Origin: Verrucomicrobiales bacterium
Lineage (GTDB): Bacteria > Verrucomicrobiota > Verrucomicrobiia > Limisphaerales > UBA9464
DNA length: 32,794 nucleotides
Assembly: GCA_005805505.1 (NCBI GenBank)
Contig: SYMJ01000069.1
Span: forward strand, 1-32,794
Reading direction: 5' to 3'
Shown one piece after another: positions 6,869 through 14,623 of this stretch (positions within the stretch are counted from its first letter, which is position 1; every line of letters starts with the position of its first letter). The position numbers and the translations under genes were made by a program. Under the pieces are notes generated by a model that had not been told where the DNA came from, ran no database searches, and saw nothing but the letters and a program-made list of their open reading frames with translations.

Positions 6869-8128
6869 ATGTCGAATGCTTGGTCTGAACGCCGCGTGGT
6901 TGTGACCGGTCTGGGTTGTGCCTCCCCGCTGGGGCTGGATGCCGACACCGTCTGGAAAAACATTATCGCCGGAAAATGCGGTGTCGGGCGCGTGAGTGCC
7001 TTCGACATCTCCGCCTACGACTGCCAGATCGCGGCAGAAGTGCGGGGGTTTGATCCGTTGCCCGCATTCCCAAGCCCTAAGGAAGTTCGCCGTTCCGACC
7101 GTTTCACTCACTTCGGTGTCTATGCCGGTTGGGGTGCCTTGAAAGATTCGGGTTTGAATTTGGAGACCGAGAATCGCGACAACATCGGCGTGTACATCGG
7201 TTCGGGTATCGGCGGCCTGCACACCACCGAGGAGCAGCACAAAATCCTGTTGGCCAAGGGACCGGGGCGGGTTAGCCCCTTCATGATCCCGATGCTGATC
7301 TTGAACATGTCCTCGGGTTTGTTCGCTCTCTACAACAACTTGCGCGGCCCCAACTTCGCCACCTGCTCGGCCTGCGCGACCAGCAACCACGCCATTGGTG
7401 AGGCCTGGTGGGCGATCAAGCGCGGCGATGCGTCGGTCATGTTCGCCGGCGGTACTGAGGCGACCGTTGTGCCCTTAGGCATGAGTGGGTTTGCGGCCAT
7501 GAAGGCCATGTCCACCCGCAATGAAGATCCGCAGCACGCCAGTCGACCCTTCGATCGCGACCGAGATGGATTCGTGATGGGGGAGGGGGCGGCGGTTCTG
7601 GTGCTCGAGGAGTTGGAACACGCCAAGAAGCGCGGGGCCCGCATCTATTGCGAGATCATGGGCTATGGCAACACGTGTGATGCCAACCATATGACCTCGC
7701 CCGATCCCGAGGGTGCTGGCGCGGCGCGGGCTATCCAAATGGGGCTCAAGCACGCCGGGATGCGTCCTGAAGAGATCGATTACGTCAACGCCCACGCCAC
7801 CAGCACCCCGGTCGGGGATGTTTGCGAAACCCAGGCCATCAAGCGGGTTTTTGGTGACCACGCTCGGAAGCTGGCAATTAGTTCCACCAAAGGGGCGACC
7901 GGGCACATGCTTGGCGCGGCGGGCGGCATTGAATCGCTCTTGTGCTGCAAGGCCCTGGAAGCGCAGATCGCTCCGCCGACCATCAACTTGGAGAATCCAG
8001 ATCCGCAGTGTGATCTGGATTATATTCCTCACACCCCGCGACCCATGAGGATCGATGCCTTCCTGAACAACTCGTTCGGATTTGGTGGCCATAACGCCAT
8101 CGTCATCGGCAAGCGGTTCGTGGGCTAA
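6869..8128 (+). CDS. fabF: 3-oxoacyl-[acyl-carrier-protein] synthase II
   Basis: Condenses malonyl-ACP with acyl-ACP in the elongation step of fatty acid synthesis, with release of carbon dioxide. The 419 residues match the family. The thiolase-fold catalytic set is complete: nucleophile Cys169 (in TCSACATSN), His309 (NAHATSTPVGD), Lys341 and His346 (SSTKGATGHMLGAAGG), and the C-terminal NNSFGFGGHNA loop. The start MSNAWSERRVVVTGLG places the first strand where it should be. FabF is favoured over FabB by the NAHATSTPxGD/GATGHMLGAAGG pattern and by location after acpP. A possible -35-like TTGACG lies at 6819-6824, but I see no -10 at the right spacing. Probable terminators lie downstream. Confidence 0.96.
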   Translation: MSNAWSERRVVVTGLGCASPLGLDADTVWKNIIAGKCGVGRVSAFDISAYDCQIAAEVRGFDPLPAFPSPKEVRRSDRFTHFGVYAGWGALKDSGLNLETENRDNIGVYIGSGIGGLHTTEEQHKILLAKGPGRVSPFMIPMLILNMSSGLFALYNNLRGPNFATCSACATSNHAIGEAWWAIKRGDASVMFAGGTEATVVPLGMSGFAAMKAMSTRNEDPQHASRPFDRDRDGFVMGEGAAVLVLEELEHAKKRGARIYCEIMGYGNTCDANHMTSPDPEGAGAARAIQMGLKHAGMRPEEIDYVNAHATSTPVGDVCETQAIKRVFGDHARKLAISSTKGATGHMLGAAGGIESLLCCKALEAQIAPPTINLENPDPQCDLDYIPHTPRPMRIDAFLNNSFGFGGHNAIVIGKRFVG

Positions 8129-8136
8129 TCCGCTCA

Positions 8137-8154
8137 CCGTTGGGAACCCAACGG
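8137..8154. repeat. Perfect 18-base inverted repeat after fabF
   Basis: CCGTTGGGAACCCAACGG is a perfect palindrome starting nine bases after the fabF stop. As RNA it gives a seven-base-pair hairpin with a GAAC loop but no U-run. It may stabilise the fabF mRNA end, act with the hairpin at 8189-8224, or be a protein-binding site. Confidence 0.5.
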
Positions 8155-8188
8155 CAGCAGGGCACGGGCAGACGGTTATCTCGCAATG

Positions 8189-8224
8189 GCCGAGGTCGGA
8201 AGTTCTGCTCAGTCGGGCTTTTTT
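8189..8224 (+). terminator. Candidate intrinsic terminator for fabF
   Basis: GCCGA (8189-8193) can pair with TCGGGC (8213-8218) with one bulged G, followed directly by six T (8219-8224). The loop is long (19 bases), so the stem alone is weak, but the TCGGGC-T6 arrangement has the form of an intrinsic terminator. Confidence 0.4.
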
Positions 8225-8344
8225 CGCAGTGCATGGGTGCACCGGGAGCATGGGTCGGCCAATGCTCAGTAGGCCCCTCGAGCGCTCCAATCCGAATTCT
8301 CTCCGCGCTTTCCCATCGGGCCGGCTCGAGTCATTCTTCAGAGC

Positions 8345-11053
8345 ATGATTCCTCGATCCGGTCTTTGGGTATGCCTGTTTCTGGCCTTGAGTTGGGCTCA
8401 TGCGGCCGATGCCCCGCCGCTCAATGTGGTGTTAATGGTTGCTGATGATCTGGGGGCTCACGACCTGGCCGTCACCGGCAGTCGGTTCCATGAGACGCCC
8501 CACCTCGACCGGTTGGCTCGGGAGGGAGTCCGGTTTAACCAAGCCTATTCGGCGTGCACGGTGTGTTCGCCAACACGGGCGGCACTATTGACAGGTAAGT
8601 ATCCTGCTCGACTCAAGATCACCGACTGGATCGCTGGCCATGATGCTCCCAAGGCGAAGCTGCGCCCCCCGGCCGACTGGGTGAAGGCACTGCCGCTGGC
8701 CGAGCAAACTCTGGCTGAACGAGCCAAGGCCACGGGCCGCGCCACGGCCCACATTGGTAAGTGGCACCTGGGTGGAGAGGGGTTGGGCCCCTTGCAACAG
8801 GGCTTTGATGTGAACCTGGGCGGTGACCACCGAGGGCAGCCGCCTTCCTATTTCTCGCCTTATGGATTGCCGCAGCTTCCCGACGGCCCTCGCGGAGAAT
8901 ACCTCACCGATCGGGAGGGGGCTGAAGCGGCCGCCTTCATTCGTGGACACCGGGATCAGCCATTCTTCCTTCAGGTTGCCTTCCACTCGGTGCACACGCC
9001 GCTTCAGGCCAAGGCCGAGTTGGTAGAAAAATATCGCAAGAAAGCCCAGTCGGTCGGTGGATCCCAAACCAACGCTGTGTATGCGGCCATGCTGGAGAGC
9101 CTCGATGGAGCGGTAGGACGCGTGCTCACGGCTCTCGACGAAGCCGGTCTTAACGGTCGAACCGTCGTCGTCTTCACTTCAGACAATGGCGGGCTCGTCT
9201 TGGGGCAGAACCCTCCGACCTCCAACGCGCCGTTGCGCTCCGGCAAAGGGTCCCCCTACGAGGGAGGCATCCGTGTGCCGCTGGTGGTCCGATGGCCCGG
9301 AGTCACCGTGCCGCAAGGACAAGTGGAGCAACCGGTGATCTCCATGGACGTGACTGCCACGATTGCCGCGGCGATGTCGGCGACCCCTTTGGAAAATTTG
9401 GAGGATGGCGTGAATTTAACACGGCTCCTGAAAGAGCCCTCCGCACGGCTTGGTCGCGAGGTGATCGGTTGGCACTACCCTCACTATCATCCCGGCGGGG
9501 CCTCGCCGTATTCAGCGATCCGGGCTGGGGATTGGAAGTTGATCCAGTACTACGAGGACGGCCGCCATGAATTGTTCGATCTCGCCAAAGATCCCAGTGA
9601 GGCGCACGACCTGGCCGGCGAGCAACCGGCCCGCGTCATGGAACTGGCACGACGCCTGTCCGACTGGCAGGGACGCGTCGGCGCCCAGTGGCCCTTAGCT
9701 AACCCGGATTATCACGCTCAGCCCCTGTCCGCCTCGGCGGATGGGAGTGTGCTCCTTCACTCGCGCTCAGCCTCTGTGCACGGAACGGTGCTGCGGTATG
9801 AACCAATGCCCTTCAAGGACACGCTGGGTTGGTGGGGCCGCGCCGAGGATTGGGTGGATTGGAGTTTTGAGCTCAGCCAAGGAGGATCCTTTGAGGTGGA
9901 GCTAACTCAAGGTTGCGGGCGAGGGTCTGCAGGCAGCCAGGTGGAGTTGCGCATCGGGGATCAAGTGATTCCCTGGACCGTCGAAGAGACCGGACATTTT
10001 CAGAATTTCGTCGTTCGCCGACTGGGGCGTGTGACGCTCACGCACGGCCGCCACACGCTGGCGGTGCACCCAGCCCGCAAGGTGGGTGGGGCGGTGATGG
10101 ATTTGCGTCAAATCCGCTTGGTGCCGGTGCGCGGCGAGCCCGTGCCCACGGAGGCGGCCCGGATGGTTCGAGCGGCTTCCCGCATCGTGGTGTTGGGAGA
10201 CAGTATTACCTACGCGGGCGAATGGGTGGAGTTCTTGGAGGCTGGCTTGCGACAAGTCCAGAGCGACCATCGTCCCGAAATTCTCAACTTGGGATTACCC
10301 AGCGAGACGGCCTCGGGTCTGTCGGAGGCTGGGCATGCTGGCGGAGCCTTTCCGCGGCCGGACGTCCATGAGCGCTTGGGTCGAGTTCTCAGCCGTTTGA
10401 AGCCGGACTTGATTTTGGCCTGCTATGGAATGAACGACGGGATTTATTTCCCTCTCGATGAATCGCGCTTTTCCAAGTTCCGCGATGGGATGCGGCGATT
10501 GCATGAGGCCGCGGCTCACGAAGGGGTTCGGGTTCTCCACCTGACGCCCCCAGTTTTTGATCCCCAGCCTTTGAAGGGTCGTACGCTGCCCTCCGGCCTG
10601 AGCGCCTACCCGCAGCCCTTCGAGGGGTACGACTCAGTTTTGACTGCCTACTCCCAATGGTTGGTGGGGCAGCGAACCAACGGTTGGCAGGTGGTGGATG
10701 TGCATGGCCCGATGCGCCAATTTCTGGACACTCGGCGATCCCAAGATCCGGTGTTCACGCTGTCGGGTGATGGGGTTCATGCCAATCGTCATGGGCATTG
10801 GTTGATGGCTCGTGAAACCCTTCGAATGCTCGGTGCCGCGGGGGCGTGGATGGATGAGCTGAACCCGGAAGAGTTGGTGGATCGTTCGCGTGGCTCACGC
10901 GATGGGTGGGCTTTGATTCAGCGCCGTCAGCGTTTGCTTAAGGATGCGGGGTTGACCTTCATTGGTCACCAAAGGCCGGGCATGGCTCCAGGAAAGCCCT
11001 GGGAACAGGCGCAATCGGAAGCTCGAGAAATTGGGCTCGAACTGAATCGCTAA
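8345..11053 (+). CDS. Secreted sulfatase fused to a carbohydrate-binding-like domain and an SGNH hydrolase
   Basis: Probably removes sulfate and ester groups from a glycan outside the cytoplasm. The 902 residues comprise a signal peptide (1-20, ending AHA-AD) and an arylsulfatase of the alkaline-phosphatase fold at ~25-445. The sulfatase has metal-binding ADD (33-35), the formylglycine motif C74-S-P-T-R-A-A, GKWHLG (138-143) and TSDNGG (277-282). A beta-rich region at ~470-595 (SFEVELTQGCGRG..., GRHTLAVHP) resembles the non-catalytic sandwich domains attached to polysaccharide enzymes. An SGNH/GDSL hydrolase at ~608-855 has Ser620 in GDSITY, GMNDG as the Asn block, and D809-GV-H812 as the catalytic Asp/His. 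Ordinary sulfatases are ~450-550 residues, so the second enzyme is an extra module. Maturation needs a formylglycine-generating enzyme, not seen here. Substrate is not predictable from the sequence. Confidence 0.92.
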   Translation: MIPRSGLWVCLFLALSWAHAADAPPLNVVLMVADDLGAHDLAVTGSRFHETPHLDRLAREGVRFNQAYSACTVCSPTRAALLTGKYPARLKITDWIAGHDAPKAKLRPPADWVKALPLAEQTLAERAKATGRATAHIGKWHLGGEGLGPLQQGFDVNLGGDHRGQPPSYFSPYGLPQLPDGPRGEYLTDREGAEAAAFIRGHRDQPFFLQVAFHSVHTPLQAKAELVEKYRKKAQSVGGSQTNAVYAAMLESLDGAVGRVLTALDEAGLNGRTVVVFTSDNGGLVLGQNPPTSNAPLRSGKGSPYEGGIRVPLVVRWPGVTVPQGQVEQPVISMDVTATIAAAMSATPLENLEDGVNLTRLLKEPSARLGREVIGWHYPHYHPGGASPYSAIRAGDWKLIQYYEDGRHELFDLAKDPSEAHDLAGEQPARVMELARRLSDWQGRVGAQWPLANPDYHAQPLSASADGSVLLHSRSASVHGTVLRYEPMPFKDTLGWWGRAEDWVDWSFELSQGGSFEVELTQGCGRGSAGSQVELRIGDQVIPWTVEETGHFQNFVVRRLGRVTLTHGRHTLAVHPARKVGGAVMDLRQIRLVPVRGEPVPTEAARMVRAASRIVVLGDSITYAGEWVEFLEAGLRQVQSDHRPEILNLGLPSETASGLSEAGHAGGAFPRPDVHERLGRVLSRLKPDLILACYGMNDGIYFPLDESRFSKFRDGMRRLHEAAAHEGVRVLHLTPPVFDPQPLKGRTLPSGLSAYPQPFEGYDSVLTAYSQWLVGQRTNGWQVVDVHGPMRQFLDTRRSQDPVFTLSGDGVHANRHGHWLMARETLRMLGAAGAWMDELNPEELVDRSRGSRDGWALIQRRQRLLKDAGLTFIGHQRPGMAPGKPWEQAQSEAREIGLELNR

Positions 11054-11106
11054 GAGGGCTGGGACTGTGGTTTTGAAGAAAACGGCAAAATATTTTAAAA
11101 CCTCAC

Positions 11107-11135
11107 TTGACCCTCTTCTCAGTATTGTTCATAAC
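11107..11135 (+). promoter_or_regulatory. Candidate promoter for the PEP-CTERM gene
   Basis: TTGACC (11107-11112) and CATAAC (11130-11135) are separated by 17 bases in an AT-rich stretch just after the sulfatase gene. They match five and four of six consensus bases. Transcription would begin ~60 bases before the ATG at 11200. Confidence 0.4.
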
Positions 11136-11199
11136 AGTTTCAAAAGGACGGGTCACAAAGAGGGCTCTCCTCCGTCTCAATTATAACCATTATCTGACC

Positions 11200-11907
11200 A
11201 TGATTCAGCGCTCGATCATTGCTGCAGCTGCAGCTCTCGCCCTCGCAACGTCGTCGGCGTTCGCCGGAACCATTTATTCAGCCGAAGGAACTGGCACTGC
11301 GTTCTACGGCGTTGGAACCGCCATCGCCAACGGCCACCGCGGTTACGAGTTCGGTGACCAGATCGCTCTTCCCTCCGAAGGATATTCCTTCACCGGGTTG
11401 ACCTTCGATTATTACTCCGCCTCGCTCGGTGGTTCGATGAACCTGAACATCTACGCCAATGACGGCGCGGTGATCAGTGGCGCGGCCTCTCCGGGCAGCA
11501 AGCTTTTGTCCATCCCGGGCATCGGCATTTCCTCGGGTGTCAACACAGCCACCTTCGACTACGCTCCCTACGTGGCCCAGTACGGTGCTCTGAAGCTGCC
11601 GAAGAATTTCACGGTGACCGTGAGCTTTTCGGGTGCGACAGCGGCAGCTGACAAGGGTTTGATTGTCGGTGGTATCGAGTCCACCGTCGGCCAGCCTCAC
11701 TTGAACGTGGGTCAGTCGGGTAATGAATTCTGGCAGAAGACCGGTCCTGGTGGCAGTGATTGGGCTTTGCGCCAGTTGGGTGCCGCTCAAGATGCTAATT
11801 TCAAGATGTCTGTGACCGCCAATGTTCCGGAGCCCACCACGGTGGCTCTCGGTGTGGTCGGTGCAGCGTTCTTGGGTGCTTCCGCCCTCCGCCGCAACCG
11901 CCGCTAA
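11200..11907 (+). CDS. PEP-CTERM sorting-domain protein
   Basis: An exported surface or matrix protein. The 235 residues start with a signal peptide (MIQRSIIAAAAALALATSSAFA, cleaved near 22), followed by a Gly/Ser/Thr/aromatic-rich beta-type body without cysteine. The protein ends with the tripartite PEP-CTERM signal: VPEP at 209-212, a hydrophobic helix, and the basic tail RRNRR. This signal is processed by an exosortase in species that also make exopolysaccharide; no exosortase gene is in the window. The ATG at 11200 is preferred to an upstream in-frame start at 11107 because it puts the signal peptide at the terminus. The body resembles many single-copy PEP-CTERM proteins with no known function. 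It lies between the sulfatase and the DsbD-type gene, each seemingly a separate unit. Confidence 0.9.
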   Translation: MIQRSIIAAAAALALATSSAFAGTIYSAEGTGTAFYGVGTAIANGHRGYEFGDQIALPSEGYSFTGLTFDYYSASLGGSMNLNIYANDGAVISGAASPGSKLLSIPGIGISSGVNTATFDYAPYVAQYGALKLPKNFTVTVSFSGATAAADKGLIVGGIESTVGQPHLNVGQSGNEFWQKTGPGGSDWALRQLGAAQDANFKMSVTANVPEPTTVALGVVGAAFLGASALRRNRR

Positions 11908-11941
11908 TCGGCAGTTCTAAGTTTTCCTCCCTTTACAGGCG

Positions 11942-11966
11942 CGATGGTTTCCATCGAGACTTTTTC
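11942..11966 (+). terminator. Candidate terminator after the PEP-CTERM gene
   Basis: CGATGG (11942-11947), loop TTT, CCATCG (11951-11956), then AGAC and five T. The stem is short, but the form and position 35 bases after the stop codon fit an intrinsic terminator. Confidence 0.55.
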
Positions 11967-12087
11967 TATGCCTGGGTCCGGTAGGGCGCACTTTTCGACG
12001 GGCCGACCGGAGTCAGAGTCGGACGCGTGAGCCAGAGTACGGGCAGAAGGATTGGACAAGGGGCTTGGTGTCCCTTTTGATTGCTCC

Positions 12088-14205
12088 ATGCGCTGGATGG
12101 GGTTGTTGCTGTTGTTGGGTTGGATGACTGGACAGTGGGGAGTGAGGGCGGAATCGGCCACTCGCGTCGAGTTGTGGACCGACCAGTCCACGGCCCGGCC
12201 CGGTTCCACGGTCACGGCAGCCATCCGCCTTCAAATGGCTGAGGGGTGGCATATTTATTGGCGCCATCCGGGTGACGAGGTGGGGCTGAAGACTCGGGTC
12301 GAGTGGACCCTGCCACCGGGAGTTACGGCTGGAGCCATTCAGTGGCCCGTTCCCGACAAGACCACCGAAAAAGAATTCGATACACTCACCTACTCCGGGA
12401 CCGTCGTACTACTGGTTCCCATCGAGATTCCTGCCGGCCAAGTGCTGGGGCCCATCACGCTCAAGGCCAAGGTCCGATGGCTCGAATGCCATGAGGAATG
12501 CGTCCCGGGCAATGCCACGGTGGAGACACGGGTCACGGTCGGCAATCTTTCGGAGGTGTCCGTCCATTTGGCGGAGATTCAGTCGGCCAGGCAACGCGTG
12601 CCGCGCACGATTCAAGACGTTCCCATTAGCGCGGTTTGGGAGGCTTCCGAGGGCGTTGTGCCTCGTAAACTAGTGATCTCTTGGAAGCCCGGGTCTGGGG
12701 TTTCGGGGTTTGATGTGTTTCCTTTCGAGGCGGTGGGAGGGGTCGCCCCGGTGTCGATCAAAACCGAATACCTTGATCCGCAGAACGGGTTCCTTCGCAT
12801 TCGCAAGACGGTTCCTGCGGGGGACTCTGGGTGGCCCGACCGATTAGAGGGATTGCTGGTCGCGAAGGGGGCAGAACCTGCGGCGGAGCCTGTAGAATTC
12901 AGCGTGCCCATTGTGGCGCCATTGGCTGACCTTTCGACCGCACGCCCTGAGCCTGTTTCCATGGCGGAGTTACTCGTCAAGCTGCTCTCGGCCTTTGTGG
13001 GTGGGCTCATCCTCAATGTGATGCCGTGCGTGCTGCCGGTCTTAGCGCTGAAGGTGTTGGGGTTCGTGCAGCAGGCCAAGGAGGATCCCCGGCGGGTGCG
13101 GACGCTCGGCTTGGTCTATGGGGCAGGGGTGTTGGCGTCGTTCTTGGTCTTGGCGGGCGTGGCTTTGGCGGTGCAGGCGGCGGGCGGTACGGCCAGTTGG
13201 AGTGCGCCTTTTCAGAATCCCATTTTTCGAGTGCTGATCACGGTGCTCATCACCTTGGTGGCACTGAATCTTTTTGGCGTGTTTGAGCTGACCTTGGGCG
13301 GATCGGCCATGCAAAAAGCTTCGGACCTTTCCTCAAAAGACGGGTGGAGTGGGGCCTTCTTTAATGGAGTTCTTGCGGCCGTTTTGGCGACTCCATGCAC
13401 GGCGCCCTTCTTGGCTTCGGCACTGGCGTTCGCCTTCCTTCAGCCACCGTTGGTGATTCTTTTGTTCTTTGTCGCCATCGGGGCGGGTCTGGCATTGCCG
13501 TTTGTGGCGCTGTGCTGGGAGCCGGCTTGGTTGCGTTTCTTGCCGAGGCCGGGTGTTTGGATGGTTCGTTTCAAGGTGGGCATGGGTTTCCCCCTGTTGG
13601 CGACGGCGATGTGGTTGTTCTGGTTTACGGCCGGCCGTTTGGGTGAGTCGGGCACTGGTGTGTTGTGGTTTGGATTGTTTTTGGTGGTCTTGGCTATGGC
13701 TACCTGGGTCTGGGGGGAGTTTGTGCAGCGTTCTACCCGGGGTCGGGGTTGGGCCATGGCCATCGCGGCATTGCTGTTGCTGGCTGGATATTTCGGTTTT
13801 CTGGAACGTCAATTGGATTGGCGTACGCCGGCGGGTCGGCGGGTCAAGGGGTTGGAGTGGCAGAAATGGAGTGCTGCGGCGGTCGAGCAAGCCCGTCGTG
13901 AGGGGCATCCGGTGATGGTGGATTTCACGGCCGACAGTTGTCTCAACTGCAAGTGGAATAAGGCGACGGCCATCGAGATCGATGCTACTCGGGCGCGCAT
14001 CAAGGAATTGGGAGTTCGTGTTTTCGAGGGCGATTTCACTGATGGAGATCCGATCATCGCTGAGGAACTCAAGAAGCATGGCCGCCGGGGTGTGCCTTTG
14101 GTTCTGATGTATTCCGCAGACTTGGCTAAAGCTCCGGAACTCCTGCCTGTGGTATTAACACCAGGTATTGTGGCTGAGGCCTTGCAGCGAGCGGCCGCGC
14201 GGTGA
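12088..14205 (+). CDS. Thiol:disulfide interchange protein, DsbD/ScsB type
   Basis: Carries electrons from cytoplasmic thioredoxin across the inner membrane to exported proteins, for example to reduce wrong disulfides or apocytochrome c. The 705 residues from 12088 comprise a signal peptide (MRWMGLLLLLGWMTGQWGVRA) and a periplasmic alpha domain with C134-HEE-C138 in the ScsB-like WLECHEECVPG form. About eight membrane helices follow, with Cys314 (NVMPCVLP) and Cys437 (ATPCTAPF), and then a C-terminal thioredoxin-like domain with C618-LN-C621. All six relay cysteines are present, so the pathway looks complete. An earlier TTG in frame at 12052 is less likely because it would bury the signal peptide. 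The next genes encode two cytochrome c proteins, a plausible client group (inference). No Shine-Dalgarno is visible. Confidence 0.93.
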   Translation: MRWMGLLLLLGWMTGQWGVRAESATRVELWTDQSTARPGSTVTAAIRLQMAEGWHIYWRHPGDEVGLKTRVEWTLPPGVTAGAIQWPVPDKTTEKEFDTLTYSGTVVLLVPIEIPAGQVLGPITLKAKVRWLECHEECVPGNATVETRVTVGNLSEVSVHLAEIQSARQRVPRTIQDVPISAVWEASEGVVPRKLVISWKPGSGVSGFDVFPFEAVGGVAPVSIKTEYLDPQNGFLRIRKTVPAGDSGWPDRLEGLLVAKGAEPAAEPVEFSVPIVAPLADLSTARPEPVSMAELLVKLLSAFVGGLILNVMPCVLPVLALKVLGFVQQAKEDPRRVRTLGLVYGAGVLASFLVLAGVALAVQAAGGTASWSAPFQNPIFRVLITVLITLVALNLFGVFELTLGGSAMQKASDLSSKDGWSGAFFNGVLAAVLATPCTAPFLASALAFAFLQPPLVILLFFVAIGAGLALPFVALCWEPAWLRFLPRPGVWMVRFKVGMGFPLLATAMWLFWFTAGRLGESGTGVLWFGLFLVVLAMATWVWGEFVQRSTRGRGWAMAIAALLLLAGYFGFLERQLDWRTPAGRRVKGLEWQKWSAAAVEQARREGHPVMVDFTADSCLNCKWNKATAIEIDATRARIKELGVRVFEGDFTDGDPIIAEELKKHGRRGVPLVLMYSADLAKAPELLPVVLTPGIVAEALQRAAAR

Positions 14206-14623
14206 GCTTCGGCGCGCTGTGCGACTGAACTAACTGTTAGCTGACCCGGGCTTGGGTTTTCCGTGGGGACTGGTTGATTGGGGTTGGGGCGCCTTGGGGG
14301 GCGTCAGCGGGACTGGGCCTGCGCTCGCAGGGATCGTTCGGGAGGTGAGGGCTTTCGCGCTGTCGCGCTTTGGGGAAATAGGGTGCTACGATCCAATGCT
14401 CGCTACGGTCCAACCCCGCTGCCGCTGGTGTGTGGCTGGGGTGTGGGTGGTTTTTCGGGGACAGGGGGATTGGGAAAGACGGAGTGGTGGCTGTGATCGC
14501 GGACGCTGGGGAGGGCATTGTGCGCGAGATACTTTTGTTGTCGGACAGGGCTGCTAGCCGCTGCTGGCATCCAAACCAATTGAGGGCTGGGTTTGCTGTC
14601 GGCCTGGGTTCATTCTCGCGCGT
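14206..14623. other. G-rich gene-free stretch before the dehydrogenase operon
   Basis: About 420 bases with no convincing gene; the frames present are arginine/glycine- or proline-rich shadows. The plus strand is strongly enriched for G, with runs at 14438-14441, 14445-14447, 14457-14460, 14464-14468 and 14472-14474 that could form a G-quadruplex, and another cluster near 14265-14302. A small repeat TCGCGCT occurs twice near 14360. The region should contain the promoter of the three-gene unit that follows, but I could not pick a good -35/-10 pair. Confidence 0.5.

Noticed and set aside
7475-8401. 308-codon minus-strand frame over fabF
   Set aside because: No recognisable family and fully antisense to fabF, whose active-site residues are all present.
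14206-14623. A small gene in the G-rich gap
   Set aside because: All frames give biased, low-information peptides with no start context or family resemblance.
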